DNA of 64,000 nt from Larix sibirica (taxonomy: Eukaryota; Streptophyta; Pinopsida; Pinales; Pinaceae), in NCBI GenBank assembly GCA_004151065.3, contig NWUY0304030198.1, positions 1-64,000 on the forward strand, written 5' to 3'. The notes under the pieces were generated by a model. It searched no databases. It was not told the origin of the DNA and saw nothing but the letters and a program-made list of their open reading frames with translations. Shown piece after piece: positions 45,680 through 55,196 of this stretch (the first letter of the stretch is position 1; every line of letters begins with the position of its first letter). Made by a program: the position numbers and the translations under genes.

Positions 45680-48292
45680 TAGTTCGGTGCTGTAATATAT
45701 TTTTTATGGTTCGACCGGGTGAGCCCAAACTAGGATACCTACTACTGGTCAGAAGAGCGGGTACCGCGCAACGTGACCGAGGCAAAGAGTGTTTATATAG
45801 TAGTGGGTGCATTTGACAATAGGGACAGATTGCTCTAGGTGCCGGGAAAGCAATAGATTTTACCAGTGGATCTTCCGCGATATCTTGAACCATACAATGT
45901 AAATTATCCTTTTACCGAGTTAGGCAAGGGGTCAGGAAAGGAACCAAGTCCAACACCTCCTCATTGATCGATTGGCTCTTAGGGTAATACTCCAGCTCCT
46001 CAATAAATCCGTAACAAAAAACCCAAGCTGTTATAAAGAAGTGCAGAATGAAACTACTTCACATACATACCTTATTGCTTTTAAGCTAAAGATAGAACCT
46101 GCTTTATGCCTATTTCCTTTACTCTTGATGTCTGATGGCAACAAACCACCCGCAACCTGGCTTTTAACTAGCCTTTATATACTGGCGGCTCAATTACCTC
46201 AACTTAGAGGCGGCATTCTTGCACGGGCTTGCTTGGGTTGGCATAACATTATTGCGATTTACTTCACCCTACTTGTTGCTTTCCTTTACTTACGTGCATC
46301 TATAAATCCACCTGTTGTGATATATATATATGCGTTCCATATCCCTTTCAATCCATAAATGAGAGATCCGTTGTGGTGTGGAGATCAGAAAAACCTTCTA
46401 AATAAATACAATTACGAGATAAATATTGAAATCTTTAGGTCGGCAAGGACTACTACAGGCAGTCTTCTCTAAGGCTTACATCTTAATAAATAACTTAAGG
46501 CAATACCTTACTGCTGCTAAGTAACTACTCTAGTAAACAGCTACTACGGAGTAAATAAAAGAGAGAACACACGGCAATAGAAAGGCAAGTTGTTTCACTA
46601 TATAAGTATCTTTTCAATGGGAGAGTTGCACTACAGCTAAATGACAACAACTTATTCTAATTCGATGACCCGGAGGGACTCGACAAAAGGAAGAGGTTTT
46701 TGTTCAATGAAACCTCTTTGTTATGGGATTGGATGACCCATATTATATTACCCATTGGATAAAGAAAAGGGATTTTCTTCTTTAGTCAGAATACTGCCCT
46801 TTAAAGAAATTGTTATCTGCTGATAGGGTATGCCCTAGCACCCAGGCCCACCATAGCCAATAAGAGATAAGATTGAGGCTCAACCAAACTCGCATATCTA
46901 CCCGCAGGGCCTTTCCTGAGGTACGAGGGGAAGGTTTTATGACGAAGTCCTAACAAGTTTTAAGCCAAGTTGACCTGCGCATAAGATGCATTCCATCCCG
47001 GTTTCTAATATGAAAAGTATTTGAAAAGGAAAAATAGAGTATAAAAAAGATCATTTTAGTGTTCCGGATGAGTATTTACTGTGCCCACAAAAAAGATAGA
47101 TTTCTGATAAATAAAATATTAAATAAGATTGTTTTGGAGAATCTGGTCTACCCTATCTTTTTAAGCTATTGAAATCTTTTAGACCAACCTTCATTAATCG
47201 CAGGCAATAATATAAGTTATTCTTTACCAATTTCGCCATTTCAAATAATTTATCTATGAGCCCGAGATTTATTATTTTTATTCGACCCCTAATCCACACA
47301 TTTACAAAGACATCTTAAAGAAACAGACGGTCAAACTTCAGTGTACACCTCCAAGATCTAGTAAAATGATGCACGCCAGGGGTGAGCTATTCTTCGTTTA
47401 CCTTATAGTGCTTTACGGAAGATAAACATGAACCCTCATAGCTTTTTGGTCCGCTCTATGGAAGGCTATGCTTACCTTTAGCCCCCCTTACTACCTATCC
47501 CGACCCGCATCACACGCCCCCCCCTCATATGAGAAACAACGAGCACCAGTTGAGCCATTTTCCACGCTACCGACACCCCTGCTTGATTAGGATTTATTGT
47601 TTTCTACTAACACGAAAAGACCCTTCAACTCCTTCCTACCGAGGCTACTAAATATACCCTAGCATTCACCTCTGCTCAACTGGATAGTTGATAGATAGAA
47701 AATCTTGTCTGGTATAGTGGTGGTCTTATCACGGCTGGTACTATATTGCCTCTACCAGTTCAGTGAGGTATGGAGTGCGCTCATATGGGCTTGTCTTACT
47801 CAGTGAAGTCAGGTCATCTGGTACGGTCCAGTTAGGTAAGTCAGAACGATAGACAGATAGAAACGGTTAAACTTCAGGACTAATAAAACCTTATATTATT
47901 TTTATACCTTTCCCTTTTTAGTTACCCTGCGCTTCAACAGTACTGATTCATTTAACATAAACCTGGCAATGATGAACAAAATAATAGATGGGAACACCGC
48001 ATGGGTAAGGACATAAAAAAAGTACCGCAGCAATACCAACTTTCAGGCAACGTTTTTAACCAACCCCACCAATACAAAGAAGTGGCGAATGCACCAGTTA
48101 ATTAGCACACTGAGCCTAAGCTACAGCAGACACCCGCCCGCTACAGATACTGAGCTGCTGCCAGGAGGGAATGGACGGGGGGACGTGGGAAACAATAATG
48201 GATATGCTCATATATAATGGGGGTGAGTCAACACACCTATAACTTAACGGGCTTTAGTCAAAATGATCCGCTTATTGATACCATTTTAGCAC
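45680..48292. other. Spacer without recognisable gene
   Basis: The 128-codon plus frame at 45972-46358 is hydrophobic but has no motif. CTGAGGTACGAGGGGAAGG near 46916 belongs to a short dispersed word (GAGGTACGAGG) also seen near 10.57 and 22.28 kb (inverted), 34.68 and 57.68 kb. GACCCGGAGGGAC near 46668 recurs near 34.70 kb and, inverted in part, near 18.95 and 11.56 kb. ACGAAAAGACCC near 47.61 kb is not an rRNA. Confidence 0.45.
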
Positions 48293-48310
48293 CACCGTTT
48301 GGGGCAGGCA
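48293..48310 (+). repeat. Dispersed 18-bp word D, copy 2
   Basis: CACCGTTTGGGGCAGGCA is identical to 6631-6648. No family C copy follows within 500 bp. Confidence 0.6.
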
Positions 48311-48447
48311 CAAAAAAGTTTGGAACAACAGATTCTATAAAATATTATCATTCGCTAGTTTAGTTCGCGCAAAATGTAGGTAAATCAAAGTTATTAATAA
48401 AAGAATAATAATTATATATAAATAGTTTTACAGTAGGCGTCAACCTA

Positions 48448-48464
48448 TTGGATCGCCTCTTGGC
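48448..48464 (+). repeat. 17-bp exact repeat (partner 35597-35613)
   Basis: TTGGATCGCCTCTTGGC is identical to the copy at 35.6 kb. GTCGACCTACTATCC and GTCAACCTATTGG lie close by as a local loose duplication. Confidence 0.6.
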
Positions 48465-49424
48465 TATCGTCGACCTACTATCCTGCATAAGAAAGGAAGC
48501 AGACATCAGCCTGGTAAACTTTTGCCTTTTGCCTTCTCCCAGAAGTCCGTAACCTGTAAACCTATATATATAATGTGAACACCTGTGAAAGCTTTATAGT
48601 GAGCTAATCTAAGGCATGTAAGAAGAGGTTTCATGAGTAGGCGATCCAGCCCTCCTTCCTAGCGATAGCGCCCATCCGGTGCAATAGAATAAAAGGTAAA
48701 TAGCATAGATTAGTGCTGCTCTGTAACCACTAAGCATTCCCCTAGAAGTGTAGGGCCCACCCGTGCAATGAATGGTATAAGTTAAGCAGGTAATTGAACC
48801 AGCTGGTCGAGTATATCCCGGGTATAATATAGCCCTGTGTTAAGACCATAGTGGCTTTGTAAATAGCTGGTTGCATGACTAGATTGAATGGTTTTGGAAT
48901 ACCGGAGTGTATGAGTTAATAGCTGTTTTATGAGAGAACAAACCCTGGGCATTGGTTAACCAAGTTCATTTGGTCCTGCTGATGATAGAAAAGATTCTAT
49001 TTGTGCAGGTTTATTATAGAACAGCAGTAGTTGGAACTGAACATTTGGCGTAATAAAGCTATAAACAGCTGGTTGCTTAGAGAACAGAGGGCTGTAGGGA
49101 CTGACTGGGCGTGAAGATAACTTGTGTATGTCCGTAAGGTGCAGCATTATTATAAACTGGGGTTTTTTTCTCTCGGGTTGAATAGCTATCCATGAGCAGT
49201 ACATATTTGAATTGAGAACAGCTGGTTTATTTGGTAACAGGTGGAATATATCCCCTTTAGCATTTATGTTTGATGCGGTACCTAACCAGGGGAGTTATAT
49301 ATGGATATCTAATGGGTATAAATCATATGGGGTATTGCACTATGTGCATTAGGTAGTAACGTGTGTTCCGTCTCGGTAAGTGCCATCCCGTAGGTTCTTT
49401 CTTCCTCGGTACTGAATGGCTATT
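48465..49424. other. Spacer with 'aacagctgg' words
   Basis: AATAGCTGGTTGC, AATAGCTGTTTTATGAGAGA, AAACAGCTGGTTGC and GAACAGCTGGTTTATTTGG recur at 48855-49235. No gene is supported; the 82-codon minus frame has no motif. Confidence 0.4.
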
Positions 49425-49690
49425 CCCTAATGGCTCTGCCCGCTGCATATGTCTCTGATTGTCTAAAAGCTATTTCCTTCTGACTATGATATACTTGCAA
49501 TGACTATAGCTTCCTTATAGAGCAATGACCTTCTAGCTATGACTGTATTATGGCTCTTACTGGCAATGAATGATAACTGGCTAGGACTTCCGTCTATTGG
49601 AATGACCTTAAGGCAGCTATGATTGGCTATGACCATCTGTCTATGATCGGCTCCTGGCTATCGGTGACCCTCTGGCAATGAGCAGCTAAA
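49425..49690 (+). repeat. Degenerate array, 'ggctatgaccggc' words (partner 21215-21385)
   Basis: TGACTATGATATAC, GCAATGACTATAG, ACTGGCAATGAATG, GTCTATTGGAATGACC, TGATTGGCTATGACCATC and CTCTGGCAATGAGC recur every 12-30 bp. The words and their order resemble the 21.2 kb array but do not align base for base. Confidence 0.55.
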
Positions 49691-50119
49691 CTCTACCTCT
49701 ATACCTATAGCTATCGAAAAGTATACTTGTTATTCACTGTCACCTTGTTTAGCAGTCTTAAGTATATGCATAACCTTAATGTCCCATCCTCCTTATGAAC
49801 AAATAGCACCGAGGCACCCCAAGGTGAAACACTTGGGTGTATGTACCCCTTCTTCAAAAGCTATCCAAGCCGACAATATCATTTTTTAAGCTTTGGTGTT
49901 TTCATCCTATATGGAGTTTTAAATACTAGAGCTCTAAGCACCAAGTAAATGGAAAAAGAAATATACCTTTTAGGTGGCTATCCCGAGATTTAACCAAACC
50001 CATCCTAATAGTTTTGTCATACTATATGGTCTTTAATACTTGGCACATTCTCCTTGGCTACCTCGCTTATCAAGCATTTTTTCGTCCGTGCGCCTGCCAA
50101 TGTGTCCTGGTGCGGATGG

Positions 50120-50364
50120 GAACTAACAGAATGCGGGGCGTGTATGTGGGGATGCGTATTGACTTGAATGGTGTGTATGCGTGTATTCATATTTCACTTA
50201 AAGCGTGGATGCTTTGATGCGCAGGGACGCGGGAGAATGCGGCGAACTTAATGTGGAATGAACGGAAAGGCGTGTATGCGGGCGTATTGGGTAATGCGGC
50301 GTTAAACCGGCCAGCAACAAATCAATTATATACCTCTCTCCATCATTACACCTTTGCATAAACC
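50120..50364 (+). repeat. Repeat G copy 2 within a 'gcgtattgaatg' array
   Basis: At 50280-50364, GGGCGTATTGGGTAATGCGG, CGGCCAGCAACA, ACCTCTC and CCTTTGCATAAACC match 25586-25670. Upstream, GTGTATGTGGGGATGCGTAT, GTGTATGCGTGTATTC and GCGTGTATGCGGGCGTATTG form a local array. Related phrases occur near 60.91 kb (plus) and 52.1 kb (inverted). Confidence 0.55.
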
Positions 50365-50382
50365 ACTTCTTCTAGGGACTAA

Positions 50383-50471
50383 TGCTGAATCCATAACTCC
50401 GCGGACTCATGCAAGTTACCAACGGCTATCCACGGCCTCATGCTATTGAATCCATAACTCCACGGACTCAT
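50383..50471 (+). repeat. Two-copy duplication, about 61-bp spacing
   Basis: GAATCCATAACTCCGCGGAC then TCAT (from 50387) recurs as GAATCCATAACTCCACGGAC then TCAT (from 50448) with one mismatch in 24. Confidence 0.85.
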
Positions 50472-50619
50472 CACCCGGAATGCAAAACTAATGGTATAAC
50501 TAACCTCAATGTCCCATATTGCGTAGTGTAACCTTAAATAGAAAGCTTCATGGGTAAGCATAATGTGTAACACAGCATGCTTCCGTAACACGTACGTCAT
50601 TTGCAGGTCCCTAATCACT

Positions 50620-51895
50620 CGTACCTCGTGGTGTCAACCTCATCCTGAACAATAGGGTAACGTGGTTCTTTCGGTGAACATCCTTTATTCCCTAGGTATT
50701 GTTGGCGTAAGTAAGCAAGATCTATACGGGCAGGTAGGCAACACTTCACTTCATGGTCAACATGGGTAACATAATTTCTCTCATTTGATTATTTGTCAAG
50801 CAAGAGACTAAAGCTAGTATTCATAGGGGTCCGGACGAGGGGACTAGGTTTAAAGAGTGAAGAATTCATTCAATAGTGATTATCTAAAAATACTGGATAC
50901 TCTATACTATATAAGGCTTGTTTCTATGCTCCAAAGTTAGTTTTACCAAATTTGAATTGATACTGGTTAGTTTACCTCACATATATGCATCATGAGTGTG
51001 AAAGCTTTGAGACCTGGTTCCAACAAGAGGCAATAAGATATAGAAAGAAAGTGTTCAGCAGTCAGGGCTAAGACTGAAGCTAGGGTCCAGAGGGCTTACT
51101 CTGTACAGACTAAGCTAATAAGAGACCTTAAGGCAGTAAGTTCAGAGGGCTAAAACAAACTGCTTGGACGACTAAGCTAGGTAAGAATTGATTAATTTAT
51201 ATGAGAGATCTATTTTATAATAATAAATCTATACATCACAAAACATATATAATAAGATACTGGCATATTTACGTAATACTGGCATTTATTTGTGCATATG
51301 TGGACTACAGCTTCCACACGGCACTGCTTATCAATAAATAAAGATCTCTCACCGGGTAAATCCCGGAATAAAAGGCGTATGCAGATTCTAAATAGATAAT
51401 ATTAAGTGATCTTTGAGAACTGGAAAATTCAGTACAGAAAGGTTACGTATCCCAGGATGATAGAAAAGAGTCTGAACCTGGCTTTACAATAAGTGGTAAA
51501 TTAAATAGTGAAAAGGCGCGTCAGTTAGTCAATTGATATCCATAATCTGGGCCTTGGGACCTTGGGTCATTTCACTACAATAAAAAGTGCCTATTAAGGG
51601 CCTATCTGACCTTGGAAATTGACTAGTGAAAAGCTAGGATGGGTTTGCCAGTCAGGGAAGTGGGTTGGACGTTGATAGATCTTGATTGATTCATTGAGCA
51701 ATAATGAATGAATGTCTTAGGGACCAATTGGACTTACGGGTGGCGTGGGGGGTGCGTGGACGATAGGTCTTCCGGGAGAGGCATTTATTTGATTGATCGG
51801 CTTGATTCACTTGACCAATAACATCTTTCGATAGGAGGGGGTTCCAACAGGCGAACGACAGCCATTGGCGGGCTTCTCTCGCTTGCTAGATGGAT
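50620..51895. other. Spacer without recognisable gene
   Basis: CAGGGCTAAGACTGAAGCTA and AGAGGGCTTACTCTG words occur at 51065-51150. No gene or RNA is seen. Confidence 0.45.
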
Positions 51896-52000
51896 GTTTG
51901 GGGCAGGTGGTCCAAAATAAACAGGTGGGGTGATACAACGGACAACATATGCTGCCTAGAGGGGCAGACCAACAGACGAATGGACGGAGGTGAGCCCAAT
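51896..52000 (+). repeat. D word plus family C partial copy
   Basis: GTTTGGGGCAGG (51896-51907) matches the core of D. Family C follows at 51921: CAGGTGGGGTGATACAACGG, then GACGAATGGACGGAGGTGAG and CCCA. This is the second place where D lies just upstream of C (the first is 6.63-6.97 kb), at a much shorter distance. Confidence 0.5.
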
Positions 52001-54279
52001 AATGATGAGAGCACGAGGCCCATAGCAACATTTCCATAGCACCATTATTACTACCCATTATTACCCAATTTGCCCGCATTAACATTATTGCATTCCGTTC
52101 AATACGCATTCAGTTTGCATATTCGGGGGAAGGCTTGGCTTGGCAGGTCCGATGCTTTATGTTGCCACGACGATTAGGTATGATGCTTGATGTTCGATGC
52201 TTGTTGAGGTTCCACAATTAGGGGAGGGAGGTTACATGTTGAGTACTAGAAGCCATTGAGTCAAACAATTTGCTTTGATTACTGATGAGTATTATAGATG
52301 AGCAGCCATAAGGAGCGGCTAGGGGGGAATGATGGAAGAGTATTGATAAACACCCGTACCCGCAGACACAATTAAGGTACAATACATTATAAGGTTACAA
52401 TATGAGGTTACCGATGGATTAGGTTACATGATAATTTAGGAAGGACACGATTCGATTAGAACACGTTAAGGCAGGTTACTAGATAACGAGGTTTAACAAT
52501 GAGCGAGGTAAGTGATGTTTACGATCAGGTATTTATCCCTATCAATTCTATTTATGATGCAGGTATGTTTCCGATAAAGTATTTTTACCCAATTCAAATA
52601 TGTTCCCGATAAGATAGGTGTTTCCAATTAGGGTTGCTTACCGATGGAGGTTGTACCATTTGGAGTTCGATGTTTATGGTAATTGTATAACTAAACTCCT
52701 TCCTGGGCACTAACAACTGTAACTTAGTATAGGGTTTGTAGAGCTCATAGGCCCTAAGGTATATCCTTTAGTCTTAGCTGTAGAGTAAGGCCAGAGTGTA
52801 AGCTTTAGCCTCACTTGTCTTAAGAGACAACTTTAGTAGTAAGCCTACTACCTGTAGTAAATACTGGGCTGTTACACAAATTTTATTACTGGAGTTGCCA
52901 CTGACTTTATTCCTGTAGGGTTAACCCGGTGTCGATCCTCCTTGGTTGGGGTATGGCTGCTCATATAATGTAAGCACTGAGCCCACCTGGGTGGAGGTAG
53001 GTTTTGCCAAGTAAGGAGTGGTGGTGACTATAAAGAAAGCGCATAATAAGTAAAATAAGTAAGATTCAGCGTAAGGTGGGTGATTCAATAATAATAACTC
53101 TGAACAACAAAGAAGGGGGGGGGCAGTTCAAACTAAAGTTTTTATATAATAAGGATTGGCATTTAAGAACATTTATATATAAACAGCCGGGATGCAATCC
53201 ATGAACTTTTAGGTTAAGCGACCCCTATCGCCCCCTTATACCCTTTATGAAACTTGCATTAGCACTTCTTTCCCTTTCACTTACACAAGCTTAAACGCTC
53301 ATACACACATTTTATGACACAAAATTGAAGACTTCACTAAAGAGGTATTGACACATGGATTAACTTTATCACTACTTTATACCGCCCTGGAAAGCTATTA
53401 TATAAAATAAACCCTTTACACACCGGCACTTTAGCAAAGAACCTTGCTTGGGCTAGAGAGAGTCACACCTCCTCCTGCTTACTTTTTTAATGGTATAGAA
53501 CACTGGTAATACTACTAACGGGGTACAACACAGTTAGGACAAGATTGGCTTCACACCTTTACAGGACAGGAAACATGGGCCTTCTTATTTACTCCGAAAA
53601 GACAGGGCTATCTTCTATCTTATATACAGCTAAAAGCAAAGGGTTATAGCGGGTAGTAAAACAATAGGAGAGGAATCACTAAACCAACTAAAGCTCATAA
53701 CTAAGAACCCACTAAGCAAACTAACACTAACTACACTAGATAATTGAAAAGAACTAACAAAGCTAAAGGGCCACTAAGTTAATTAAGCTCATAACTATGC
53801 TACTAACTAAAGCTAATACCTAGACAAAAGAAAAGAAAGGACACCAGACTATGATACAAGGAATTGATAGCCAAATATGGCGTGGACGGTCCCGAGAGCA
53901 ATTTATTTATTCAATTTATTAATAATATGCATCATATCATATATAATGTAAGTTACCCTATACCTTGATTGGAAATTTCTATGCTTTTATTTAGCTACAC
54001 CATTGGGAGCAAGCATCAACCTTGTATCCCTATTAAACAAAACGCTCTAATTTCACATTCTTATTATTACAAGGAGTGTCCTTCTCTGGGTAGCCATAAT
54101 GCTCTGGGAGAAGGAGACGAAGGAAAGGAAAGAGAAGAAGGAGGCCTACTACTCATCACCACGGTTCGTTGCTCATTCTCCAAGATGGAGACAAGCAGTA
54201 TGAATCAACCAATCTTAAACCGGGGGTAGGTAGCGTGATCATTCCTAGTTGATCATTCCTAATACAGAGGAGAATGCCC
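52001..54279. other. Spacer with weak word arrays
   Basis: GGTTACATGATAATTTAGGA, AGGTTACTAGATAACGAGG and AGGTTACCGATGG words occur at 52370-52500. CTTTAGTCTTAGCTGTAG words occur at 52760-52860, and ACTAAAGCTCATAACTA words at 53690-53810. No gene is seen. Confidence 0.4.
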
Positions 54280-54336
54280 CTCCCCCTTCTTTGGTCGGTC
54301 TCGCGGGTTCGTATCTCGATCTCCTAGCGTCCGATC
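54280..54336 (+). repeat. Degraded hairpin element with right extension
   Basis: CTCCCCC (54280-54286), then the intact family loop TTCTTTGGTC (54287-54296), then GGTCTCG in place of the pairing arm. The helix is lost. GTATCTCGATCTCCTAGCGT follows at about the distance seen in the 40.94 kb copy. Confidence 0.5.
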
Positions 54337-54367
54337 GATCGGGTTCGTATCCTCACCCCCTCACCCT

Positions 54368-54580
54368 CATATTTTCCGATAGCTGCTTCTTATAGTAAAA
54401 ATGAGGGCTTAGAAGATTCATGCACTATGTAGGTCATTTTCCGAAAGGAGCCAAGGAGGATAATTCCTCGTATTTTCCGATCACTCTATACTTGGATTTG
54501 CCGAGGTCAGCTGCAGAGGGGAATGACTCTTCTTTTCCGATTGTTTCCTTGGTTGAGAAATTCCGTATTTGCCGAGCTTT
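54368..54580 (+). repeat. Degenerate array, TTTTCCGA motif about every 36 bp
   Basis: TTTTCCGA begins near 54372, 54437, 54473 and 54533. The variant TTTGCCGA begins near 54497 and 54568. Spacings are 65, 36, 24, 36 and 35 bp. The words between (GAGGG, AATTCCTC, GGAATGACTC) are loosely conserved. The array starts about 35 bp after the degraded hairpin element. Confidence 0.55.
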
Positions 54581-54617
54581 TTACTAGTTGAGAGGGCTTG
54601 CTCCTTGCTTTTAGGCT

Positions 54618-55196
54618 TTACGAACATAAGAAGCTGCTTGCTTTTATTACTTGATTATTATACTCTAAGTAAGGAATCAAAACATTATAAGTTTTGGAGC
54701 TCCAGAACAAAAGCCTTTCTTCCAGGGTAGGAAGGGCATTTGACAATGCTTTCACGTTCAAAGTAGCGGTATAAGTCATCAGACGATCCAGATATGAAGG
54801 ACAGCCATACATCAGACGATCCAGATATGAAGGACAGGACAAAATAATAGTAGACATCCAATTCTGAGAAGACGGAAAGGAATTTACACAACTTTCACTG
54901 TGTAGGTCACCCTCACTAAAACGACTTGGATCTGAACTACGATATGGTAGGCAATTTCCTAATTGATAATGCATGCGGATCGAGTATGTCATATCTATCC
55001 TGGGGGCGTGGCCAAGAAGCAGCCCGCTGACTAATATAGTGCCATAGTATTCTTTTCCACCTTCATTTTGACCATAAGAAACATCGCTCGGAAGATCCAA
55101 GGCATTCTCCTTCTGCGGCTGCTTTCGTAAAATCCCAATTATCTTATTAGTTATCCCAACGGATGGGATGAGTTTCTCCCTTTTAGCGTCACTCAC
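54618..55196 (-). CDS. Longest open frame (192 codons); unassigned, probably not a gene
   Basis: The frame begins MSDAKREKLIPSVG and ends ASSFLCS. It contains a 33-bp tandem duplication, giving CPSYLDRLM twice. Residues YRSSDPSRFSE in the middle lie in the rps3-like nucleotide match (54913-54941). That matches only about ten residues, after which a group II intron would be expected and not protein. No family explains the remainder. The likely reading is a chance open frame that includes a gene fragment. Confidence 0.2.
   Translation of the reverse strand: MSDAKREKLIPSVGITNKIIGILRKQPQKENALDLPSDVSYGQNEGGKEYYGTILVSGLLLGHAPRIDMTYSIRMHYQLGNCLPYRSSDPSRFSEGDLHSESCVNSFPSSQNWMSTIILSCPSYLDRLMYGCPSYLDRLMTYTATLNVKALSNALPTLEERLLFWSSKTYNVLIPYLEYNNQVIKASSFLCS
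54777..54837 (-). repeat. 33-bp tandem duplication
   Basis: CATCAGACGATCCAGATATG then AAGGACAG is present at 54777-54804 and 54810-54837 without mismatch. The period is 33 bp, a whole number of codons, so the overlapping frame stays open. It looks recent. Confidence 0.9.
54913..54941 (-). pseudogene. rps3: rps3 exon 1 end, short fragment
   Basis: On the minus strand, CGTAGTTCAGATCCAAGTCG then TTTTAGTGA encodes RSSDPSRFS plus two bases. Plant mitochondrial rps3 (small ribosomal subunit protein S3) has this phrase at residues about 16-24, and its first exon ends two bases later at a group II intron. Immediately upstream the expected start region is absent except for an AGGAAAT trace. The downstream GGGTGACCTACACAGTG could be an intron start, but I cannot confirm it. 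The comparison is from memory and only about 29 bp long. Confidence 0.4.

Noticed and set aside
47600-47660. Large-subunit rRNA fragment (ACGAAAAGACCC)
   Set aside because: The match to the conserved rRNA phrase stops after about 12 bases and the flanks do not fold or align.
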